Below, piece by piece: positions 7,701 through 16,638 of a stretch of DNA of 64,000 nucleotides. Under the pieces are notes generated by a model. The model did no database searches. It was not told where the DNA came from and saw only the letters and a list, made by a program, of their open reading frames with translations. Each line of letters begins with the position of its first letter. The first letter of the stretch is position 1. The position numbers were made by a program, and so were the translations under genes. Origin of the DNA: Streptomyces roseofulvus (GTDB taxonomy: Bacteria > Actinomycetota > Actinomycetes > Streptomycetales > Streptomycetaceae); assembly GCF_039534915.1 (NCBI RefSeq), contig NZ_BAAAWE010000001.1, forward strand, positions 248,001-312,000, written 5' to 3'.

Positions 7701-10700
7701 TCGGTCGGGCCCGCGTCCGTGGCGGTGACGAGCTGTCCTCTGTCGTCGTAGTGCCTGGTTCCGCTGCCCTTGTCGGGGTCGGTGGTGGCGGTGAGCCTGC
7801 CGAGCAGGTCGTAGGTGTAGGTCCAGGCGTTGCCGGCCTCGTCGGTGATCCTGGCGAGCTCCCCGCGCGGGGTGTACGCGTAGCGCGTGGTGTCGTGCGG
7901 GGCGGTGGCCGAGCGGGCGTGGTGCTGCCACAGCTGGGTGGTCCGGCCGCGGGCGTCGGTGAGGGTGGTGGTCGCGGTGCCGCCCTCGGGCGGGATGATC
8001 GTGGTGCGGTCGCCGCCGTACTGGGTCCGTGTCGTGCCGATCGGGGTGCCGCCGTCTCCGTTGCCGGCGATGTGCTCGGTACTGACCGGCCGGCCGAGGC
8101 CGTCGTACGTGGTGCGTGACTGGGTCTCGACGGACAGGGCGTCGGTCGGCTCGAACACCTGCGGCTCGGGCGCGCCTTCGGTGTAGTAGGTGTCGAAGGT
8201 CCTGGTGGGCAGTCCGCGCTCGTCGTAGAAGACGTCGGTGATCAGCCGTCCGCCCTGCGGGCCGGGCTCCTGTGTCTGGCGCTTGCGCAGGTATCCGTCG
8301 TAGAGCGCGTACGTGGCGATCTGTCCGCCGCCCGGGCCGATGCCCTTGGTGATGACGGCGACCGGCTTGTTCTCCTCGATGAGGTAGGTGAATTCGTAGC
8401 TGGGTGCGAGGGTGGTGGCGCGATCGGGGAGCCAGACCTTGGACGAGCGGCCGAGGGCGTCGTGGGTGAAGGTGGTGACCTTCCCGTTCGCGTCGGTCTG
8501 GGTCAGCGGCAGGCCGCGGAGGGGGTCGTGGGTGGTGGTGTTGACGAGGGCCGTGGTGGCGTCGCCGGCTTTGGCCGGGGGTGTGGTGGCCACGGTCCTG
8601 GTGACGAACCCGGTGGCCGGTGTGCGGCTGGTGGTGGTCGTGCGGCCGTCCGTCCGCGGTGTGCGGACCGGGTTGCCGGTGCCGGTCACGGTGACGTCCG
8701 CCGTGAGGTCGGTCGAGGTCACTGCCCGGCCGTAGCCGTCGTAGGTGGCGCCGGATTCGAGATACCGGGCCGTGGTGCCGTCGTGGGATTTCAGCAGCGC
8801 GGTCGCGGTGACGTCGCCCTTGGTCGGGGCGGCACCGTAGGTGCCTGCGTCGTATGCGGTCCGGATGTCGGAGATGACGTCCTTCGAGCGGTCGACGGGC
8901 TCGCCGCAGCCCTTGGCGACGGTCTCGACGCGGGAGGGGAGCTTGAGGATGTTCTTGGCGGTGTTGGTGGCGTAGGTGGTGACGGTGCACTGGTCGTCGG
9001 CCGGAGTGGAGTCGTCACCGGCGTCGTCGACCTGGGTGACACGGCCGGCCACGGTGTCGTACGTGGTGGCGGAGGAGGTGGTGCGCCAGCTCGTTCCGGC
9101 GCCGTCGTCGAGGGACGTCCAGGACTTGCGGTGGGCGATGCCGGTGAAGTTCGCCGAGATCGTGCCCCAGGTGCGGACCTTCTTCGCGGTCTCGTGGCGC
9201 CAGGGCCTGCTGACGGACTTGGCGAGTGCCTTGCCGTTGTTGCCGGAGTAGGTGACCGTCTTGTAGAGGGTGCCGGCGAAGGCTTCGTGGTCGGGGATGG
9301 CCGCGCCTTCGCCCGTCTCCAGGGCGATGGTGACGCTCTTGGTGCCGCCGGAGGGGGCTGCTCGGTCTCCGTCCATGCCGCGCAGGAAGTACGAGTCGGA
9401 CTGTGACTTCATGGCGGCGTCGCCGTCCTGACCGCCCGTCTTCACCCGGACCTGACCGTAGCCGCGCCACTGGCCCCAGGTCTTGTGCTTCTCCTTGGTC
9501 AGGCCGTCGTCGTCGTCGTAGTGCCAGGCCGCGGGGCCGAGGTAGGTGTAGCGGGTCACCTGGTCGGGGGCGCCGCCGGTGCGGTCGGTGGTGGTGACGG
9601 CGTCGACCACGTACTTGTTGAACCAGTGCAGTTCGGGGTCTTCGGTGGGGCCGCCGCCGAGGTACTGGGGGAAGCAGCGGGTCGTGTTGGTCTGCGGGAC
9701 CGGCAGGCTCGCCGCGTCGCAGGCGGCGGCCGAGTAGTTCACGTCCGTCTGGCCGCCGTATTCGTCGGCGATGGTGGACAGCCGCTCCTTGATGAAGGGG
9801 GCGTAGCCGTCACCGGTTCTGTCGAGCCGGTTCGGCAGTTGCGTGTAGCCGAAGGTGGTGCTCGGCAGGGTGAGGGTGGGCGTGGTGACGGGGCCGGTGT
9901 GGCCGGTGTGCTGGATGGAGTCGAGGAGCAGTTGGTAGTTGACGTCCGCCGTGCCCCAGCGGTGTTTCAGCTTCCAGGAGTCGACGTCGGTGTAGCCGGT
10001 GCCGTTGAAGACCTGGGTGGTGATGCCGGTGAGTCGCTTGCGCGTCCAGAAGGAAGGGGCCAGGCGGCCTTGGTCGCAGTCGGTTCCCTCGTCGCAGTTG
10101 AGGTCCCACGGGGTGTCGTACCAGTGGGCCGCGTCGGTGGAGATCGACGGGCAGGTGGTCTGGGAGTCCCGCAGGCAGCGCTCGTCCGAGGCGAAGGTGA
10201 CCTTGGCGAGGGCCTTGGCCGTGTAGGGGGTGCCGGCCGGCAGGCCGTATTCGATGTCGCTGAGGTGGCCGCCGCGGGTGTAGCGGGTGTCGTCGGTGGC
10301 CTTCAGGTTGCGGCCGTAGGAGTTCTTCTCCTGGGTGTAGTAGTAGGCGATGGCGCTGTCGCGGGGATCGATGACGTAGTCGAGGTTCCAGCGCCATGCC
10401 TGGTCGCACCAGGAGGCCGCGTGGGTGGAGGCGTGGCAGGGCTCGTCCGGGTCGTCGCCGTAGACGGGGACGGTCCAGGTGGAGTGGGTGGCGCGCTGGC
10501 CGGTGGCCCAGCCGTCGAGGCGGTGGTAGCCGAAGTAGTAGCGGACCCCGTCGGGGTCGGTGAGCTCCCAGTACTCGTTGTCGTTGTCGCCGTTGGCGCG
10601 GGCCGTCGAGGTCAGGCGCTTGACGCGGGTTCCGTCGTCGGTGCGGAGCCGGAACTCGTCCTTGCTGACGGGGACGAGTTCGCCGCCCTTGCCGTTGAAG

Positions 10701-11761
10701 CTGATGAACGCGTTGTCGTAGGCCCAGCAGAGGTCGCCGGGCTTGTTTCCGTCGGCGTTCTCGACGCCGTCGTCGGCGCAGGGCTTGTAGCGGCGTTCGA
10801 TGTAGCCGGGCCACAGGTCGAAGCCGGCGCCGGCCCAGGAGCTCTGGTTGTTGGTCTCGCCGGTGCGGCCGTCCATGGCGGCGGAGGAGTATCCGAGGCC
10901 GAGGGAGGGCTTGAGGCCGCCGGGTACGTCGGGGACGGGGATGGCGTAGGACCAGGTGAAGTCGCCGGTGTTGAGGTTGGTCTGCCAGGTTGCGGAGGGG
11001 GTGAGGCTGGATGCCTGGTAGCTGCCGCTCATGGCGTTGTCGTCGGCCACGGCGGCCAGGACCGTCGTCTGGGTCCGTCCGATGGTCAGCGCCGGCGCGG
11101 TGAGGGTCGACGTCTCGGTGTCGTTGACCGTCTCGACGGGCTTTTGGGTGCGGCACTCCGCCTTGTGGGGGGTGGTGAGCGCGCAGGCGGGAAGTTCGAC
11201 GAGGGTGAGGCGGGATGCGTAGCCGCCGCCGTAGGCGCCGGCGAAGCCCGCATAGTCGATCCGGGTTCCGATGGTCCGGTCGGCCGTGGCCGCGGGGCTG
11301 TCGGTGTGTTCGAGGGTGATGACGAGGCCGTCCACGCCGGCTGCCCGGGACTCGGTGCGGTCCAGGACGCGTGCGGTGATCTCGGCGCCGGTCCCCGTCA
11401 GGGTCAGGGGAAGGCCGGCGGCTTCGATCTCCGGCGGGCCGGCCGGCCGCTGGGTGGATCGTGCGGCGTGCGGGGCGGCGTCCGGCAGGGTCACCACGGC
11501 GGTGCCGGGCCGGGGCCATGTGGCGCGGGGCGCCTGCTGGGGCGTGCGAGGCAGAGTGGGGCGGGGGCGGGGTTTCACCTGGGCCGTGGTGCCGGTGTGT
11601 GGCCGTTCCGATGCCGGGAGCGCGGGGCGGCCCCGGCCGTCGTCAAGGGCCATCGCGACTCCGCCGGTGCCGGTGAGGAGCGACGCCACGGTGATCAGGG
11701 CTGTGGTCAGAGCGGTCCGTTGCCACCATGGGCGACTGCGCCGGTGCGGTCTGCCGTTCAT
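4787..11761 (-). CDS. secreted Rhs/YD-repeat polymorphic toxin with Hint and EndoU-like C-terminus
   Basis: 2324 aa from ATG 11761, preceded by GAAGGA; an upstream ATG at 11791 lacks this. Residues 1-40 are a signal peptide with twin-arginine-like RRSRPWW. Residues about 250-1000 resemble the SpvB/TcdB-like shell region. About 1050-1800 holds many YD repeats (YDGLGRPVST, YDLLGRLTATTD, YDAEGNRLIA). The Rhs core LGAREYDPALGRFLSVDPLL and NGYAYANNSPLTFSDPDG is near 1823-1873. A Hint pretoxin domain at about 2070-2222 starts SFTPDTRVLMADGS and ends VLVHNT. The last 95 residues (DHVLDRHTSAG, IKTKFPDYMSPGEI, TAYPVW) follow the bacterial EndoU nuclease pattern, so an RNase toxin is likely. Export, shell encapsulation and Hint release are inferred from the family. 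Confidence 0.9.
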   Translation of the reverse strand: MNGRPHRRSRPWWQRTALTTALITVASLLTGTGGVAMALDDGRGRPALPASERPHTGTTAQVKPRPRPTLPRTPQQAPRATWPRPGTAVVTLPDAAPHAARSTQRPAGPPEIEAAGLPLTLTGTGAEITARVLDRTESRAAGVDGLVITLEHTDSPAATADRTIGTRIDYAGFAGAYGGGYASRLTLVELPACALTTPHKAECRTQKPVETVNDTETSTLTAPALTIGRTQTTVLAAVADDNAMSGSYQASSLTPSATWQTNLNTGDFTWSYAIPVPDVPGGLKPSLGLGYSSAAMDGRTGETNNQSSWAGAGFDLWPGYIERRYKPCADDGVENADGNKPGDLCWAYDNAFISFNGKGGELVPVSKDEFRLRTDDGTRVKRLTSTARANGDNDNEYWELTDPDGVRYYFGYHRLDGWATGQRATHSTWTVPVYGDDPDEPCHASTHAASWCDQAWRWNLDYVIDPRDSAIAYYYTQEKNSYGRNLKATDDTRYTRGGHLSDIEYGLPAGTPYTAKALAKVTFASDERCLRDSQTTCPSISTDAAHWYDTPWDLNCDEGTDCDQGRLAPSFWTRKRLTGITTQVFNGTGYTDVDSWKLKHRWGTADVNYQLLLDSIQHTGHTGPVTTPTLTLPSTTFGYTQLPNRLDRTGDGYAPFIKERLSTIADEYGGQTDVNYSAAACDAASLPVPQTNTTRCFPQYLGGGPTEDPELHWFNKYVVDAVTTTDRTGGAPDQVTRYTYLGPAAWHYDDDDGLTKEKHKTWGQWRGYGQVRVKTGGQDGDAAMKSQSDSYFLRGMDGDRAAPSGGTKSVTIALETGEGAAIPDHEAFAGTLYKTVTYSGNNGKALAKSVSRPWRHETAKKVRTWGTISANFTGIAHRKSWTSLDDGAGTSWRTTSSATTYDTVAGRVTQVDDAGDDSTPADDQCTVTTYATNTAKNILKLPSRVETVAKGCGEPVDRSKDVISDIRTAYDAGTYGAAPTKGDVTATALLKSHDGTTARYLESGATYDGYGRAVTSTDLTADVTVTGTGNPVRTPRTDGRTTTTSRTPATGFVTRTVATTPPAKAGDATTALVNTTTHDPLRGLPLTQTDANGKVTTFTHDALGRSSKVWLPDRATTLAPSYEFTYLIEENKPVAVITKGIGPGGGQIATYALYDGYLRKRQTQEPGPQGGRLITDVFYDERGLPTRTFDTYYTEGAPEPQVFEPTDALSVETQSRTTYDGLGRPVSTEHIAGNGDGGTPIGTTRTQYGGDRTTIIPPEGGTATTTLTDARGRTTQLWQHHARSATAPHDTTRYAYTPRGELARITDEAGNAWTYTYDLLGRLTATTDPDKGSGTRHYDDRGQLVTATDAGPTDLYHVYDGLGRRTELRENSATGTLRAKWTYDTVSGAKGHLAESTRYVGTDAYTRKIVAYDRLYRVTRSSVTVPASEDDALDGTYTSTTSYNGDGTLSAVGFPAAGSQPAMALAFTYEAQTLRPLAVNGSQGLAATTAYSLTGKPLQHEFSHNGGKKIWATNTYEWGTQRLATARVDRQDVPGVDRHDTYRYDQAGNILGVSDVSRSGTDNQCFAYDHLRRLTTAWTQPVATCAREPSGTIVGGPAPYWHSYTYDVTGNRTGETIHDLTGDATKDTKRTYTYPAPGAPRPHAVTAVDQTGPGGTAQDTYGYDALGNTERRTVAGTTQRLTWDPEGRLAKVTKPVEGAPDDVTEYLYDAEGNRLIARTAKETTLYLGASRVTLPKGATTAKVTRVADLGGGHQAVIEDDGSVSFTLADHLGTGELSIKATSQQLTQRRSLPFGGVRGTAPATWPGAQGFVGGEDDSASTGLHHLGAREYDPALGRFLSVDPLLAPTDPQSLNGYAYANNSPLTFSDPDGLRCIHGSPGGGADGICAGVPGDTDGVINGTSNNCPTSATSCNETASAMAEEAKKSGTYGQKPIVIVAKNDSITIQGVYIPTQTELVEVFPYYSERISYEGNLQNWARAMHCTGGEKAGSDFCQAIAKLGWFGPTDGPGILEILGVDDYVGCYRGNAGACKAAAIDAAISVGTGLLGKGVKVVGKAIKAGLKKGDMAPIECLVAQASHSFTPDTRVLMADGSTKAIEDVEVGDLIVVTDPETGRTSHSRVVATILTEDDKHFVDLTISTGDARADEVLTTTTTHPFWASAQQRWIDAGSLTVGMTLRTPDGGTATVERTRSYEKRQRTIDLTVEQVHTYYVLAGGTPVLVHNTNCPKPVNLPGWRKVDVDMDHVLDRHTSAGKTYKQSGIKTKFPDYMSPGEIESTIRQAYKSSSVAGRSQGNRVFLRGSANGLDVEMWVNKETRMIETAYPVWR

Positions 11762-11835
11762 CTCATCCTTCGTTCGCGGCCGCGGGCACACGAGGGTGCC
11801 GCTGCGGTTCTGGGGAAGACGTGATCGAGGGGTGC

Positions 11836-11867
11836 GGGCCGCCGGGAGCGTGGGTTCCCGGCGGCCC
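11836..11867. terminator. strong hairpin between LamG and Rhs genes
   Basis: Perfect 12-bp arms GGGCCGCCGGGA (11836-11847) and TCCCGGCGGCCC (11856-11867) with an 8-nt loop, just after the LamG stop at 11874 in the direction of transcription. No T tract follows on the minus strand. It may terminate part of the LamG transcript or protect its 3' end, lowering Rhs expression relative to LamG. Confidence 0.55.
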
Positions 11868-11873
11868 TTTCGT

Positions 11874-14800
11874 TCAGCCCAGGGGGGCGGTCGTGGGCAT
11901 TCCCGGCTGGCCGAGCGCGAGGTACGCGACCTGGGTGTCGCTGAGGCTGCCCTGGAAGGTCCACAGGTCGGAGACGAGGCCGGACCAGGGACGGTCCGTG
12001 CCGGTCTTGGCCCGTCCGACCCACAGGGGTTCGACGGCCTTGTAGGTGAGGGTGTTCTCCGCCCAGGAGACGCTCACCGTGCAGTGTGGGTCGTCGGGTG
12101 TTCCGTCGGCGTCGTCGTCCGCGCAGGTCGTCTGCTCCAGTTCGCCGTTGACGTAGAGGGAGAGACGGCGTGCGAATCCGTCGTAGACGACGGCCAGGTG
12201 GGTCCAGTCCGTGCCGAAGAACTGCCGGTTGGCGACGACCGTCTGTTCGGCGGTGGTCCCGTCCGAGTTCGCGGTGACGATCTGCCAGCCAGGGGTGCCT
12301 CCCCCGTCTGGTGCGGGGAGGTAGCGCACGGTGACGGCGTCGCGCCGGCTGCCGGGAACGCTGAGCACGGTCGTCGGCGCGGTCGGGGTGGCTGTGGCCT
12401 GGAACCAGCCCGCTGCGCCGAAGCTGAAGCTGGAGTCCACGGGGGTGGTGGCCGAGATCGCGTAGTCGTCGACCCCGTCGAGGGCCAGTCCTCCGTCCAC
12501 CCAGCCGGCCGTGGTCTTCGCCCCGTTCTTCAGGGCGAGCGGGTTGGCGGCTCCGAGGGCGTTCGGCGTGGATGTGGTGGTGCCCTGGCCCTCCTCGAAC
12601 TTCCACCGGCCGGTGACGGTCGGGTGCTGTTTGAAGAGCTGGCGTACCTCGTCGCCCGACACGGCCCGGTCGTACAGGCGGACGGTGTCAAGTTCGCCCC
12701 TGAGGTGGTTGAGGGTCCCCGTCGGCGTGGGGAGGGCCCCCAGGGTCACCGGGCCGGTGGCTGCCCAGGGTGTGGTGAAGGGCTGGGTGTCGGCCAGGGC
12801 CCCGTTGATGTAGAGCCGCATCTCGGAGGTGTCGTAGTCGTTGACGGCGACGAGATGGGTCCAGGATCCGATGCAGCCGGCGGTGTCCGGGCAGCCCGAC
12901 TGGGTGGCCCTGGTGACGGAGGCGCCGACCTGATCGCTGTGGTGTCGGCTGAAGACCCAGCCTCCCCAGGCGGAGGAGTGGTAGAGCTCGAATCCGCGTC
13001 CCGTCTGGCCGCTCTGGGCGACGGCGACCATGGTGCGGTCCTCCTTGTCCTTGGGCAGCTTGACCCAGGCGGACACGGCGAAGCTCTGGAAGGTGTCGAG
13101 CACCGGCCGGCCGGTGGTGGCGTGGTCGTCGGTGCCGTCCAGCTTCAGGGCCCGGCCCGCGATGCCCGGCTCCCCCGCCGTCGCACCGTTCTTGAGGTCG
13201 GCGTCGACCTGCTGGGCCGCGCCGATGGCCTCGGTGGCATCGGTGGCCTCGTCCAGCGGCCACACCAGCTTGGCCGGGCGCCCCGTGTCCACGGGCTGCT
13301 TGGCGGCGAGGCGGCCGACCTGGGCGTCGCTCAGCGGGTAGTCGAAGAGTTGGACGTCGTCGAGGGCGCCCGCGAAGAAGCTGTGGGGGGAACCCGCGAC
13401 GGCGGTGGCGCCTATGAGGGTACGGCCGCGGGCGTCCCAAGGACCGTCGAAGGGTGCCGTTCCCACCAGTTTCCCGTCCACGTACAGCTTGATGGTCTTG
13501 GGCGTGTTCTCGAAGACACCCGTCACATGGGTCCAGGTGTTCATGCGGGCAGCGGCACACTGCGTGTCGGTGGCGGCGCAGGCCGGCTGCAGCGCCTGGG
13601 CCGCGGCGGGGTACGGAGTGTCGGTCTCGTGCCGGACGAAGACCCAGCCGTGGCGGGACGGTGAGAAGTACAGCTCGAACGCGGACCGGTTCAGGCCGGT
13701 CTGAGCCACGGCGACCGAGCCGGATTCCGGGCGCACCGAGGTCGGTTTCGCCCACACGGAGACGGAGAAGCTCTTCGCCGTGTTCAGTACGGGTGCGTCA
13801 CTGGCCGCGTAGTCGTCGGTGCCGTCCAGCTCCAGGGCGGTGCCCGAGGCTCCCGGAGCGCCGGGCTTGGCGCCCCCGTACAGCGCGGCGGGCCAGTCGC
13901 CACCTCGGCCCGCGGCTCTGGTGGCTCCGGAGGATTCGTCGAGGGGCCAGGAGAGCCGGTCGGGCTGGCCGGACCGTACGCGGAACTGGAAGGTGCGGAT
14001 CTCGCTGCCGTTGCCGGCGGAGTCGAATGCCTGAGCGGTGATGAAGTTGACGCCGGGCTTGGTCGGCATCGTCTTCACTGTCCGGGCGGCGCCACCGGAC
14101 GTGGACACGCTGAGTCTGGCGGAGGGGTCGCCGTTGATCCCGTACCAGTACCGGACGACGTCGCCCGACGGGGAGTCCATGGTGAAGGAGCCGTATCGGC
14201 CGACTCCGTCCACCCAGGGGTCGTTCGGATCCTCCGGGTTCGACTCCGGGTAATGGGGCGAGGTGATGCCGGGTCCGGCGGGGACGGTCGCGTCGTAGAG
14301 CATCGAGCAGGTGGTGGCCGAGCCGGCCGAGGACCAGGGCGACCACTGCGCGCCGTCCCACGACCTCGCCGACCAGCCGATCGTCCTGTTCTGCGGGATG
14401 TTCGACGGCATCGTGACGGTGAAGGAGGAGCCGGACGCCTTGGCAGTGGTCCTGGCCGAGGTCCATCGGGTGATGAATCCCTTGCCGTCGCCGGAGTCCC
14501 AGGCCGCGTTGAACTGTGCGGACACCGGATCCTTGTCGGGGTCGGTGACACCGTTCGCGGTCAGTTTCGGGACGGAGCGGACCCGCTTGGGCGCGCTGGG
14601 CGATCCGCAGGCACCGCCGGGATCCTGGGTCAGCTGGGACGTCTTGATCTGGGCGGGCGGGCGGTTGTACTGCACGCGGAGATAGGCGTCGTCGGAGAAT
14701 CTCTTCCAGGCGTAGGGATCGCTCTCGCTCGCCGCTTTCAGCCCGAAGGTGATGTTCGGCGCGCTGCTGTTCGCGGCCTGCTGCACCGCGTTCTTCACGC

Positions 14801-16190
14801 CGAACTCGGCGTCCTTGTCGCCGCAGCCCTCGTATCCGTACGCGAAGGAGGGGTTGGCCAGCTTCTCGATCCAGAAGTCGTCGTTGTCCTGGGAGTTCCA
14901 GGTCGTGGACGTGGAGATCCCCTTCGTCTTCCAGAGTTCGACTGTCCGCGGTGAGCAGGACGCCGACCATGTGTTGCGGACGACGAACTCCGCGGAGAGA
15001 ACCGTCTTGCCGGCGAACGTCGAGGTCGGCAGCTGGTAGAAGAGACGCTTGGTGTCGTGCGGCATGCAGTACGACCAGCCGCAGTAGCCCATGCCCGCGT
15101 CGGCTTCGCCGTTGAATTTCCACTGGGGCGAGGAGGCCCAGTACTTCGAGGCCATCGTCCATGCGGTGGCCTTCGGCGAGGACCACTGGGGGTCGATGAA
15201 GACCGGGTACTCGGTGTCGGGACCGGCGAGGACCTCGGGGTCCGTGGTGAGAAGGAGTTCGTCGCCTCCGGCCGCCAACCGGACGTCCAGTGGGGCGAGG
15301 CGGCCGGACTCCGCCGCTCCGGGCTCGGCGTCCGTCCGCTCGGCGTCAGCCGGCGTTTCGCCCTCCAGGGTGGTGCGTGCAGTTGTCGTCGCGTCCGGCT
15401 GAGTGGGGCCGGCGCTGGAATCCCACATCAGGGGCGTGGGCGCGTCGAAGACCACGCCGCCCGACCCTGTGTCGAGGGCGCGCAGGCCGCCCTGTTCGGT
15501 CTCCTGCACCGTCATGCCCTCGGTGGCGAGCCCCATCCGCAGGGTCTGCAGTGCCGGGTTCCGGGCTCCCTCCGCCGACTTCACGACCAGGAGTTGGGTG
15601 AAGCCTTCGGGTTGTGCCGTCAGCCGGAGGTCGACGTCCGGCAGCAGGTTCACGTATGTGGCGGTGTCGCCGTGCAGTTCGGGGGCCGGCAGCTGACCGG
15701 GCCAGGACAGCTGGAGTGTCCTGCCTGAGCGTTCCAGGCGGACCAGGGGCCCTTCGCCGCCCGCTGAGAACTCGAGGCCCACTGTCGTGGCCCGCGGGGT
15801 GACCGGGTTGGCGCCGGCTGCTGTCAAGGTGGTGTCGACGTCCTGCCACTGTCCGCCGGTCCGGGTCCTGACGGGGCGCAGGTGTTCACGCGCTTCCAGG
15901 CTTCCGTCGGGCGTGGCGAAGACCTCGCGGCTCTCGCCGCGCAGGGAGAGCACCTCCACCTTCTCGCCGGTGCGGCGTGCTCGTTCCAGGGCCGCTTCCT
16001 CGGTGAGCGGAACCGCGGCGGACAAAGGTGCCGTTGCCGCGTCGGCGGCCGGTAATCCTGTGTCCAGCGCCATGGCCTGCGATGCCGCCGTACCTGCGGC
16101 TGTCAACCCGGCCATCACGACGGCCAGCGCTCTCCATACGTTTCTTCGTCGGCTCCGTCTGCGCTCTCGTCCGACTTCCAGCCGATCCAT
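11874..16190 (-). CDS. secreted multi-LamG (jellyroll) protein, partner of the Rhs toxin
   Basis: 1438 aa from ATG 16190, which has a purine-rich GAGGGGGCGGG just upstream. The N terminus (basic RRRSRRRNVW, then an Ala-rich hydrophobic stretch ending SQAMA) is a signal peptide. Residues about 370-500 (KRLFYQLPTSTFAGKTVLSA, NTWSASCSPRTVELWKT) resemble a DNRLRE-type wall or carbohydrate-binding jellyroll. Three concanavalin-like LamG domains follow, at about 780-950, 1010-1175 and 1230-1420, each opening with a LDGTDDYA-type motif and carrying NTWTHVTGVF or DWTHLAVVYDG. It is transcribed ahead of the Rhs gene with a 112-bp gap. Such LamG proteins often precede Rhs genes in Streptomyces; a surface-anchoring or target-binding role is inference. 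Confidence 0.85.
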   Translation of the reverse strand: MDRLEVGRERRRSRRRNVWRALAVVMAGLTAAGTAASQAMALDTGLPAADAATAPLSAAVPLTEEAALERARRTGEKVEVLSLRGESREVFATPDGSLEAREHLRPVRTRTGGQWQDVDTTLTAAGANPVTPRATTVGLEFSAGGEGPLVRLERSGRTLQLSWPGQLPAPELHGDTATYVNLLPDVDLRLTAQPEGFTQLLVVKSAEGARNPALQTLRMGLATEGMTVQETEQGGLRALDTGSGGVVFDAPTPLMWDSSAGPTQPDATTTARTTLEGETPADAERTDAEPGAAESGRLAPLDVRLAAGGDELLLTTDPEVLAGPDTEYPVFIDPQWSSPKATAWTMASKYWASSPQWKFNGEADAGMGYCGWSYCMPHDTKRLFYQLPTSTFAGKTVLSAEFVVRNTWSASCSPRTVELWKTKGISTSTTWNSQDNDDFWIEKLANPSFAYGYEGCGDKDAEFGVKNAVQQAANSSAPNITFGLKAASESDPYAWKRFSDDAYLRVQYNRPPAQIKTSQLTQDPGGACGSPSAPKRVRSVPKLTANGVTDPDKDPVSAQFNAAWDSGDGKGFITRWTSARTTAKASGSSFTVTMPSNIPQNRTIGWSARSWDGAQWSPWSSAGSATTCSMLYDATVPAGPGITSPHYPESNPEDPNDPWVDGVGRYGSFTMDSPSGDVVRYWYGINGDPSARLSVSTSGGAARTVKTMPTKPGVNFITAQAFDSAGNGSEIRTFQFRVRSGQPDRLSWPLDESSGATRAAGRGGDWPAALYGGAKPGAPGASGTALELDGTDDYAASDAPVLNTAKSFSVSVWAKPTSVRPESGSVAVAQTGLNRSAFELYFSPSRHGWVFVRHETDTPYPAAAQALQPACAATDTQCAAARMNTWTHVTGVFENTPKTIKLYVDGKLVGTAPFDGPWDARGRTLIGATAVAGSPHSFFAGALDDVQLFDYPLSDAQVGRLAAKQPVDTGRPAKLVWPLDEATDATEAIGAAQQVDADLKNGATAGEPGIAGRALKLDGTDDHATTGRPVLDTFQSFAVSAWVKLPKDKEDRTMVAVAQSGQTGRGFELYHSSAWGGWVFSRHHSDQVGASVTRATQSGCPDTAGCIGSWTHLVAVNDYDTSEMRLYINGALADTQPFTTPWAATGPVTLGALPTPTGTLNHLRGELDTVRLYDRAVSGDEVRQLFKQHPTVTGRWKFEEGQGTTTSTPNALGAANPLALKNGAKTTAGWVDGGLALDGVDDYAISATTPVDSSFSFGAAGWFQATATPTAPTTVLSVPGSRRDAVTVRYLPAPDGGGTPGWQIVTANSDGTTAEQTVVANRQFFGTDWTHLAVVYDGFARRLSLYVNGELEQTTCADDDADGTPDDPHCTVSVSWAENTLTYKAVEPLWVGRAKTGTDRPWSGLVSDLWTFQGSLSDTQVAYLALGQPGMPTTAPLG

Positions 16191-16380
16191 CCCGCCCCCT
16201 CGTGGCACTTCAGCGATCAACGCATGATCACCAAAGGAAATTAGAGAGAGCCGACCTGGAACACCATGGTGGCCAATTGGTGGTTAACCCTACCGAAAAT
16301 GACCACACCACTCAGTTGTGAAATATGATTTCGATCACCCTCATTAAGGACGGGAGAATTCCCCGTGAACCTCACGGCGG
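16191..16380 (-). promoter_or_regulatory. AT-rich leader/promoter region of the LamG-Rhs operon
   Basis: The first AT-rich stretch of the neighbourhood (about 16225-16350), next to the LamG start. It contains several small palindromes (ACCATGGT, CCAATTGG, GGTTAACC within 16262-16290) and no coding frame. This is where the operon promoter is expected. Specific -35 and -10 boxes could not be assigned with confidence. Confidence 0.4.
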
Positions 16381-16638
16381 TTTCAGTGGACGGGAAGAGG
16401 AGGCGCCGACCGCAGTCACGTCGTCGGCGGGGCCGCAAGCAGCGGGCTCACCGAGGACCGAGGGGCCGAGGCGGCGGCGGGAGCGGGTGGACGCGGCCGA
16501 CCGTCACGGCTGCCGGGTTTCGTACACCGGTGCGTTCGTACAGCGGGTCGGGTGGACTGTCGTACACGCACGCCACCGAGCGGCCTCCGGAGCGTTGGGG
16601 TTGCCGTGACGTCGCGGAAAGAACGGTTCTGCACCGGG

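Noticed and set aside
9485..11824. Long plus-strand frame of 779 codons opposite the Rhs gene
   Set aside because: It is Gly/Val/Ala-rich with no family motif and mirrors the minus-strand codon pattern; the Rhs reading has YD repeats, a signal peptide and a Hint domain.
4787..16190. Biosynthetic gene cluster (the large genes as PKS or NRPS)
   Set aside because: No ketosynthase, acyltransferase, condensation or adenylation motifs; both large genes are export-signal surface proteins.
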